A DNA stretch of 64,000 nucleotides, from contig NZ_CP028158.1 in assembly GCF_003030345.1 (NCBI RefSeq), forward strand, positions 5,518,001-5,582,000, given 5' to 3'. Below, piece by piece: positions 1-6,200 of this stretch. Both the position numbers and the translations under genes were made by a program. Origin of the DNA: Plantactinospora sp. BC1. Lineage in GTDB: Bacteria; Actinomycetota; Actinomycetes; Mycobacteriales; Micromonosporaceae. How positions within the stretch are numbered: the stretch's first letter is position 1; each line of letters begins with the position of its first letter. The notes beneath the pieces were generated by a model. It made no database searches and was not told the DNA's origin. It saw nothing but the letters and a program-made list of their open reading frames with translations.

Positions 1-513
1 GTGCTGACCGCCGACGCCGGCCTGGCCGAGCGGGTACGGCTGCTGCGCAACTACGGCTCGCGGGTCAAGTACCAGCACGAGTTGCGCGGTACGAACTCGC
101 GGCTCGACGAACTCCAGGCGGCGTTCCTGCGGGTCAAACTGGCCCACCTGCCGGAGTGGAACCGCCGTCGCGCCGAGGTGGCAACGCGGTACCTGACAGA
201 CCTCGCCGGGCTGCCCGGACTGACACTGCCCGGGGTGGCGTCCTGGGCCGAACCGGTGTGGCACCTCTTCGTGGTCCGGACGGCGGCCCGGGACCGGCTG
301 CGGGCGGCACTGCACCGGTCCGGCGTGGAGACGATCATCCACTACCCGGTGCCGCCGCACCTCGCCCCGGCCTATGCCGGCCCCGACGTCCCGGCCGGCG
401 GATACCCGGTCGCCGAACGCCTCGCCGACGAGGTGCTCAGCCTGCCGATCGGCCCGCACCTGTCGGCCGAGCAGGTCAAGACGGTGGTCGCCGCCGTACG
501 CGCCGGACTGTGA
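1..513 (+). CDS. DegT/DnrJ/EryC1/StrS-type PLP aminotransferase, C-terminal part (5'-truncated by the window edge)
   Basis: The 170 residues match the C-terminal third of sugar aminotransferases of the DegT/DnrJ/EryC1/StrS family. Visible signatures are an NYGSR motif, a GTNSRLDELQAAFL segment typical of the fold, and a closing region with HYPVP and LSLPIGPHLS. Family members are usually about 370-400 residues and carry the PLP lysine well upstream, so this is a fragment. The GTG at position 1 is only the first in-frame codon seen, not a supported start. The usual role is transamination of a keto-sugar nucleotide. Whether it belongs to the lipid/amino-acid locus that starts near 3645 cannot be judged. 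Its stop codon lies inside the 16-bp tandem repeat that follows. Confidence 0.85.
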   Translation: MLTADAGLAERVRLLRNYGSRVKYQHELRGTNSRLDELQAAFLRVKLAHLPEWNRRRAEVATRYLTDLAGLPGLTLPGVASWAEPVWHLFVVRTAARDRLRAALHRSGVETIIHYPVPPHLAPAYAGPDVPAGGYPVAERLADEVLSLPIGPHLSAEQVKTVVAAVRAGL

Positions 514-602
514 CCGCGCCCGGACTGTGACCGCACCGGACCGTGACCGCACCGGACCGTGACCGCACCGGACCGTGACCGCGCGGGACTGTGACCGGGC
601 CC
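506..602. repeat. 16-bp tandem repeat, six copies
   Basis: Units of the form GACYGTGACCGCRCCG repeat six times; the first unit is 17 bp, the rest 16 bp. The last codons and stop of the aminotransferase fall in the first unit, so the repeat could have grown out of the gene's end. Each unit contains TGAC. The period is not a multiple of three, so it is unlikely to code. Function unknown. Confidence 0.85.
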
Positions 603-676
603 GGTCGCCGCGCCGAACCGGGCGGGACGGCGGCCGGCGCGGTGACGGGGCGGCGCGGTGACGGGGCGACAACCGG

Positions 677-2614
677 TCAGGTTCCGATGATCCCGCCGTC
701 CTCCTTGCGGATCACCAGGGTGGCGGAGCGGGGCCGGCCGGCGGGATCGAAGTCGGGCCAATTGCTGACCGCGCGCGGGTTCTCCGGTGTCGGGCTGCCC
801 CAGGCCGGGGTCAGCTCGCCGGGGTGCTGCACGTTGACGAACATCGTCCGCCGGTCCGGCGTCACGGTGATCCCGGTGATCTCGCAGCCGCGGGGACCGA
901 CGAGGAACCGGCGGATCTCGCCGGTACCCGGGTCACACGCCAGCATCGCGTTGTTGCCTATCCGGTCGTACCCCCAGCCGGGGGAGTTCAGCACGTAGTT
1001 CGACACGTCGGTCTGGATCCACAGCCGACCGTCGGGGTCGAACCACAGCCCGTCCGGCGAACCGAAGATGCCGGCGTCGTCCAACCGGACCCGGTCGTCG
1101 TACGCGGGGTCGCCGCCGAGCACGAAGACGTCCCACTCGAAGGTGGTGGCGGTGTTGTCGTCGCCGCTCTCCCGCCACCGGATGATGTGCCCGTACGGGT
1201 TGGGGGTCCGGGGAGTCACCGCGTGCGCCCAGCCGGAACCGTTGGAGAGGCTGGCGTAGACCGCCGAATTCTCCGGGTGCACGCTGATCCACTCCGGCCG
1301 GTCCAGCGGGGTCGCGCCGAGCGCGTCGGCGGCCCGCCTGGTCCGCAGCAGCACGTCGGCCTGGTCCGTCCAGCCCTGCGCCGGGGTGAGCGGCCCGTGA
1401 CCGAAGCGCAGCGGCAGCCAGCGGCCGGTCCTGTCGTCGTCGAACCGGGCGACGTAGAGGGTGCCCTCGTCGAGCGGGCTGCGACCCCGGGCCCGCATCG
1501 CCGCCCAGGGGGCCGCGCTGACGTACTTGTAGATGTATTCGCCGTCCTGGTCGTCGCCGCTGTAGACCACGAGGTGGCCGCGCGACTCGGTGACGGTCGC
1601 GCCCTCGTGCTTGAACCGGCCCAGCGCCGTACGTTTCACCGGGGTGGAGTCCGGCCGGAACGGGTCGATCTCCACGACCCAGCCGAACCGGTTCGGCTCG
1701 TTCGGGTTGCGCGCCAGGTCGAACCGGGGGTCCGCCAGGTGCAGCCGGTAGTCCAGCCCGGTGCGTGAGATCCCGTACCGGTCGTGCTCGGGGCCGGGCG
1801 TCCAGGCCGGGTCGGCGGTGCCGAAGTAGATGTTGAAGTTCTCCTCGCAGGCCAGGTAGGTGCCCCAGGGGGTGACCCCGTGCGAGCAGTTGTTGAGGGT
1901 TCCCCGTGGCAGGCCGACGGCGCGCAGCGCGGGATGGCGCGGCGAGACCGGCCCCGAGTACGTCATCCGGGTCGTACCGTTGATCCGCCGGTTGAACGGT
2001 GAGTCCACCGGCCGCCAGGCGCCGTCCCGCTGCGCGATCTCCAGCACGGTCACGCCCAGCGCGGCCAGCGTCTTGTCCGACTTCTCCCGGGTCATCACCG
2101 CGTCGCCGTCGGCGTGCAGCAGCGTCCGGTCGGTGTACTCGTGGTTGACCACCAGCAGGCCGCGCCGGTTGCCGGCCGGTCCGGGGCCGCGCGGGAAGAA
2201 GTGCATGCCGTCGTGCTGCATGCCGACCTGTTCGGCCTGCTCGGCCGCGCTGTTGGTGCCGTCGGGACGCCAGGCCGGGCCGGTGGAGCGGATCGGCGTC
2301 CCCCACGGGATGATCACGTCAGCCCGGTAGCCGGCCGGCAGCGTGACGGCGTCGTCGGCGTTCGCCGCCACCGGGGCGAAGCCGAGCAGGCTCCGACCGG
2401 AGGCGCCGGCCGCCGGGACGCCGAGGGTACGCACCAGCGGCGCGCTGTCGGCGACGGCGAGGAAACCCGTCGCGGCGACCACGGTGCCGCCGCGGACCAG
2501 GGCGCGTCGGGAGACCCGGGCGTTCAGCAGGTCCCGGAACGGGGTGCTGGTCGACGGGTTGGAACGGCGATCGTCCGGGTCCGGTACGGACTGCGCTGCA
2601 TGATCGATCGACAT
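677..2614 (-). CDS. PhoX-type (DUF839) phosphatase, Tat-exported
   Basis: A 645-residue protein of the PhoX/DUF839 beta-propeller family, secreted phosphatases that release phosphate from phosphomonoesters and use iron and calcium. The N-terminus has a twin-arginine signal (SRRALVRGG followed by a hydrophobic stretch). Family landmarks include NHEYTD, a NNCSHGVTPWGTYL segment followed by CEEN, and EWISVHP. I chose the ATG at 2612-2614 because it places the Tat motif about 35 residues in; upstream in-frame sequence reads as low-complexity shadow. It ends about 75 bp from the tandem repeat, facing the aminotransferase. Substrate is not deducible, and phosphate control is likely from the family but no Pho box was identified. 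Confidence 0.88.
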   Translation of the reverse strand: MSIDHAAQSVPDPDDRRSNPSTSTPFRDLLNARVSRRALVRGGTVVAATGFLAVADSAPLVRTLGVPAAGASGRSLLGFAPVAANADDAVTLPAGYRADVIIPWGTPIRSTGPAWRPDGTNSAAEQAEQVGMQHDGMHFFPRGPGPAGNRRGLLVVNHEYTDRTLLHADGDAVMTREKSDKTLAALGVTVLEIAQRDGAWRPVDSPFNRRINGTTRMTYSGPVSPRHPALRAVGLPRGTLNNCSHGVTPWGTYLACEENFNIYFGTADPAWTPGPEHDRYGISRTGLDYRLHLADPRFDLARNPNEPNRFGWVVEIDPFRPDSTPVKRTALGRFKHEGATVTESRGHLVVYSGDDQDGEYIYKYVSAAPWAAMRARGRSPLDEGTLYVARFDDDRTGRWLPLRFGHGPLTPAQGWTDQADVLLRTRRAADALGATPLDRPEWISVHPENSAVYASLSNGSGWAHAVTPRTPNPYGHIIRWRESGDDNTATTFEWDVFVLGGDPAYDDRVRLDDAGIFGSPDGLWFDPDGRLWIQTDVSNYVLNSPGWGYDRIGNNAMLACDPGTGEIRRFLVGPRGCEITGITVTPDRRTMFVNVQHPGELTPAWGSPTPENPRAVSNWPDFDPAGRPRSATLVIRKEDGGIIGT

Positions 2615-2676
2615 GACCGAAGGGTACGGCGAGGCGACGCCACGGTGAACGGTGCGAAAACCGCCGGCGGAGCCGG

Positions 2677-3648
2677 TTACCGGGCCAGCCGGGCGGCCAG
2701 TTCGGCGGTGCCGCCGGCGAACTCGGCCCAGTCGGGCGGGGTGGCGTCGAGGTACCGGCGGGCCCTCTCCAGGGTGCACGACCGCTGGCTCCAGCCGCAG
2801 AGCCGTCCGGCCCGGACCTGGAACCGCACCAGCAGGTCGTCGGCCCACCCGTACGCGTCGAGGTCGTCCGGTCGGGCCAGGGTGACCCGCTGGGTGCAGG
2901 TGATCCACTCCACGGCCTCGATCTCGGCCTGCAACCGGCCGGCCAGCTCGAACGCGAGCCGGCCGGCGGCGTCGTCCCGCCGTTGGCAGAGCCGGTCGTG
3001 GGCGTCCCGCACCGCGGCCGGTTCCCGGGACAGCACGGCGACCAGCGCGTCGACCAGCCGGGCCCGGTGGCTCGGGTCGATGCCCAGCTTGCCGGCGAGG
3101 TCGAGGTCGAGGCCGGTGATGCCGGTGCCGGCGTACGCCAGCGGCAGCACCCGGTGCAGCGCGGAGGCGGCCAGCCGTACCCGGGTGCCGCCGAGGTAGG
3201 GACCGAAGTGCCGGACCTGCGACGCCGGCCCGGGGTGGTGCACGACCCTGAGCCCGGGGGTCTCGGGTCCCGGGTCCAGCCGCAGGTGGACCGGAACCTC
3301 CTGTCCGCCCCGGGTGCGGTTGGCGGCCGGCAGGTGCGCTTCGAGCAGGTTGCGTTCCAGCCAGGCGGCCTCGTGCTCGGAGGCGCAGCTCACCGCCTCG
3401 ATCCGGGCGATCCGACCGACCATCGTGCTCAGGTGGGCGCGGTCCCGGAGGTCGGACCAGTACGAGGCGACCCGACGCCGGAGGTTGACCGCCCGTCCGA
3501 TGTAGAGCACCCGGTTACGGCCGTCGCGGAACCGGTAGACGCCGGGGGTGTCCGGCAGGCGGGAGATGGCGGCCCGGGGCGGGGCGCTGGCAGGCGGCTT
3601 CGTCGGCTCGACCTCCTCGGCACGGGCGGCCCGGGCCGGCGTGCTCAC
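2677..3648 (-). CDS. GIY-YIG nuclease with UVR domain (UvrC/Cho-like)
   Basis: A 323-residue protein. Residues about 30-110 form a GIY-YIG module (LPDTPGVYRFRD, then VLYIGRAVNLRRRVASYW, then an ERNLLE helix), the fold that makes the 3' incision in UvrC. A UVR-like helical hairpin lies near residues 210-245 (DDAAGRLAFELAGRLQAEIE). It lacks the C-terminal RNase H-like and HhH domains of UvrC, so it is a short UvrC relative like E. coli Cho or the C-terminal half of actinobacterial DEDD exonuclease-GIY-YIG proteins. The start is GTG at 3648, whose last bases overlap the upstream stop (GTGA), implying translational coupling to the condensation-like gene. A link to that gene's chemistry is not evident. 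Confidence 0.8.
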   Translation of the reverse strand: MSTPARAARAEEVEPTKPPASAPPRAAISRLPDTPGVYRFRDGRNRVLYIGRAVNLRRRVASYWSDLRDRAHLSTMVGRIARIEAVSCASEHEAAWLERNLLEAHLPAANRTRGGQEVPVHLRLDPGPETPGLRVVHHPGPASQVRHFGPYLGGTRVRLAASALHRVLPLAYAGTGITGLDLDLAGKLGIDPSHRARLVDALVAVLSREPAAVRDAHDRLCQRRDDAAGRLAFELAGRLQAEIEAVEWITCTQRVTLARPDDLDAYGWADDLLVRFQVRAGRLCGWSQRSCTLERARRYLDATPPDWAEFAGGTAELAARLAR

Positions 3649-5642
3649 ACCGACCCGCCCGCCGCCACCATACCGGGCACCCCACCGGCCGGATCGGTCC
3701 GGCGGCCGGGTGTGCAACTGGGCGGGCCACCCGGTTGAACGACGGATGCGCCCGACCCGCCGTCACCGTCGGCCGCCGCGCCCGGGCTGCGGCGCAGTTT
3801 CCGGGCGACCGCCGCGAGCGAGGCCAGGCTGATGAAGTCGGCCGGTTCGGCGCCCTCGAATCCGGCCTCCCGCAGCCCGACCATCATCGACGGGACCAGC
3901 AGGTACTCACCGCCGGCCTGGGCGTAACACCGGGCCGGGTCGCAGGCCGAGCCGGGATGCCGGCTCTCGAAGACCCGCACGAGCGCGCGGATCCGCTCGT
4001 CGTCCTCGACCGTCGGCCGGTACCCGTCGCGCGGGCACAGCTGCGCGGTGGCCTCCCGGGCGAGCCAGCCGGCCTCGCCCGCCGTCCCGTCCGGGGCGGT
4101 CCGGACCAGCCGGTAGGAGGTGGGCAGGTGGATCAGTGGGCTGCCGGCGGCGGCCAGCATCATGTGTTCGTGCAGCCCGGTCAGGTCGACGGCGGCGCCG
4201 GCCAGGTGCGCCCGGACGGGCGAGCCGGCCAGGCCGTCGACGAAGACCTCGGCCCGCTCGACGCCGGGGAACTCGGCTATCCGCCGCCGGATCAGGTCGG
4301 CGTCGAACCGTGACTCGCCGAGCCGGGCCAAGCCCTCGACCCCGCGCGGCGGCCCGAGGGTGACCAGCCGGAGGAGGTCGGCCACCGGCGTCTCCGGCTG
4401 GCCGCTGACGGTACGCAGCAGCTGCGCCAGCAGCCGCAGCGCGGTGGCCGCCTCCTCGGGCGAGAAGGCGGACGTGTCGGCGGTCAGTTCGATCCGCAGG
4501 CCCGTCCCCAGCGGGGTCAGGTGGAAGTTCGCCTCGTTGGCGCCGCCGTCGCGGGTCTCCACCCGTACCGTCTCCCGGTCGAGGTGCTGACCGGGTTCCG
4601 GGCGCCCGCCGAGCCCGTCGGCGTAGTCGACCACGACGGGGAGCGCGAAGCTGCTGCCGAACTCGGCATCCTCCCTGATCCCGTCCATCCGCCACGCGCC
4701 GAAGTCGCGCTGGCTGTTCCAGTACGCCTTCAACAGGGCCTTGTGCGTCTCCACCAGCAGCCGTCGCGCGGTCTGCGCCGGGTCCGCCCGGACCTCGCAG
4801 ATGACCACGGTGGCTGCCCGGCCGACCATGTGCAGGGTCTCCGGCTGCCAGCGGTTCGCCACCTCGGAGTAGAGGTACACGTCGTCCCGGCGCAGCCAGC
4901 CGGCCAGCAGCAGCCCGATGACCGCGTGCACGACGGTCGGCACGGTGACCCGGCAGGCGCGGGCCAGCGCCTCGACCCGGGGCAGGATCTCCGGTACCAG
5001 CGCCTCCGCGACGACCCGGCGTCCCTCGTCGCCCGCCGGATACCCGTCCCGGCGGACCGGCATGACGTTGCGCGGTATCCGGCGGCGGAGGTCCCGCATC
5101 CACGCGATCCGACGCGTACTCTGCGCGACCTGCCCGGATTCCCACCGGGCCAGGTCGATGTTGTGGAAGTCGGCGTTGAACTCGGGTGCCGGCCCCCGCC
5201 GGCCGCGCGCCAGGTCACACTCGACGAACCGCTTCACGATGGCGAAGGAGAGCCAGTCGAGGTCCACCTGGTTCACCACCAGATAGGCCTTGCCGACCGC
5301 ACCGTGCGTGTCCGGCACCGCAACCCGGACGGCCGGCCGGTCGAGGATGGAGAACTCGGTGCGGCGCGCCTCCTCGAAGCTCAGCACCGGTGCCTCGTAC
5401 GACGCCAGCACGTGCTGCCGTGGCGGGTCGGTGTCCGGTCGGGAATATGTCGTGCGAAGGGATTCGAATTTCTGTACGCACCTGTTGAGCGCATCCTGGA
5501 GCGCGGACACGGTGGTGCCCTCGGGAATCTCCAGACTCCGGCTGAACTCCGGTGGCCGGTGACTCTTTTCCCGCCACGGATGGTTGTAGAACCAGAAGAT
5601 GTGCTGCCCCCAGGTCAGGGGACCGGTGCGGACACCCGTCAT
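3645..5642 (-). CDS. Relic NRPS module: inactive-looking C domain, A-subdomain remnant, Ser-less carrier
   Basis: 665 residues. Residues 1-430 fit an NRPS condensation domain, but the HHxxxDG motif reads NQVDLDW (Asn124, Gln125, Asp129), so the catalytic second His is Gln. Residues about 440-530 (FPGVERAEVFVDG, VRAHLAGAAVDLTGLHEH, then LVRTAPDGTAGEAGW) look like the small C-terminal subdomain of an adenylation domain with the A10 Lys region lost and no large subdomain. Residues about 540-605 resemble a peptidyl carrier, but the GGDSL site reads GGEYL with Tyr580 in place of the phosphopantetheinylated Ser. A low-complexity tail follows. A strong Shine-Dalgarno (AGGAGAAGG) precedes the ATG. 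It is divergent from the 14-gene operon, so a scaffold, docking or unconventional acyl-transfer role is possible. The C-domain call is firm; the relic A and carrier assignments are inference. Confidence 0.75.
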   Translation of the reverse strand: MTGVRTGPLTWGQHIFWFYNHPWREKSHRPPEFSRSLEIPEGTTVSALQDALNRCVQKFESLRTTYSRPDTDPPRQHVLASYEAPVLSFEEARRTEFSILDRPAVRVAVPDTHGAVGKAYLVVNQVDLDWLSFAIVKRFVECDLARGRRGPAPEFNADFHNIDLARWESGQVAQSTRRIAWMRDLRRRIPRNVMPVRRDGYPAGDEGRRVVAEALVPEILPRVEALARACRVTVPTVVHAVIGLLLAGWLRRDDVYLYSEVANRWQPETLHMVGRAATVVICEVRADPAQTARRLLVETHKALLKAYWNSQRDFGAWRMDGIREDAEFGSSFALPVVVDYADGLGGRPEPGQHLDRETVRVETRDGGANEANFHLTPLGTGLRIELTADTSAFSPEEAATALRLLAQLLRTVSGQPETPVADLLRLVTLGPPRGVEGLARLGESRFDADLIRRRIAEFPGVERAEVFVDGLAGSPVRAHLAGAAVDLTGLHEHMMLAAAGSPLIHLPTSYRLVRTAPDGTAGEAGWLAREATAQLCPRDGYRPTVEDDERIRALVRVFESRHPGSACDPARCYAQAGGEYLLVPSMMVGLREAGFEGAEPADFISLASLAAVARKLRRSPGAAADGDGGSGASVVQPGGPPSCTPGRRTDPAGGVPGMVAAGGSV

Positions 5643-5833
5643 CTCGTACCCTTCTCCTGTCGTGGCCGTCGGCCGGGTCGCGGACGGGGCCGGCGATCCG
5701 TACCGAGACGCCTCGCCGCGTGCCGGTCAGCCGGCACGCCGCAGTCGGTCCGGCGGGGCGGCAGCACCGACGTGCCGTCGCCGACCGGGCGCGGCCGGAC
5801 GTCGTCGGCGCAGCTCACCAGCGCGTACGACAT
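5639..5833 (-). CDS. Possible 64-residue upstream ORF, coupled to the C-domain gene
   Basis: An ORF beginning MSYALVSCADDVRPR and ending in a basic, Arg/Pro-rich tail. Its TGA overlaps the ATG of the condensation-like gene as ATGA, the coupling pattern used throughout this locus. The first 35 codons are GC-rich at the third position; later codons are less so. No family is recognised. An alternative ATG in another frame (5846) sits 7 nt after a TAGCCT hexamer and could be a leaderless start of a 39-residue ORF. Either may be non-coding leader sequence. Confidence 0.3.
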   Translation of the reverse strand: MSYALVSCADDVRPRPVGDGTSVLPPRRTDCGVPADRHAARRLGTDRRPRPRPGRRPRQEKGTR

Positions 5834-6200
5834 CGGCGGCGGTCATTTCTCCGAGGCTAGCGCAGCAGGGCCGTACGGTCCCGACCGCGCTGCCGTGGGC
5901 ATTCGGCACAGCCGGGGTGCGGCGTACAAAGGTGCTCTTGCCCGCACACCGGGCGTCGGTAGCATGAGGCGGCGAGTACATCGGACAGGAGTACGGACCG
6001 GAGGTCTTCCTACCATCACGGCAGCGAATTCCTGACACGTTTTCGTGTACGTCGTTGCGTGCGTCACGGGGGTGGCCATTGCGGGGGCTAGGGGCCGTTC
6101 GGAGAATGCCGACTGGTGAATGTCGGGGAGTCGGGTCGCGGAGTCTGTCGCCACATTCCGCGCGGCGGCCCGGATGCCGTAATGACGGCGGGGAACCGTG
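5643..6200. promoter_or_regulatory. Divergent intergenic region of the biosynthetic locus
   Basis: 558 bp separate the minus-strand C-domain gene from the plus-strand operon, and both promoters should lie here. A 14-bp inverted repeat, ACACG-TTTT-CGTGT, lies at 6035-6048 in a locally AT-richer stretch and could bind a dimeric regulator. A TAGCCT hexamer on the minus strand (5854-5859) is a -10 candidate for the leftward transcript. No regulator gene is seen in the locus, so control is probably encoded elsewhere. Apart from the small leftward ORF candidates no convincing gene is present. Confidence 0.45.

Noticed and set aside
677-2908. PhoX start at 2908
   Set aside because: The extra 98 residues are shadow of the GIY-YIG gene; the Tat signal needs the ATG at 2614.
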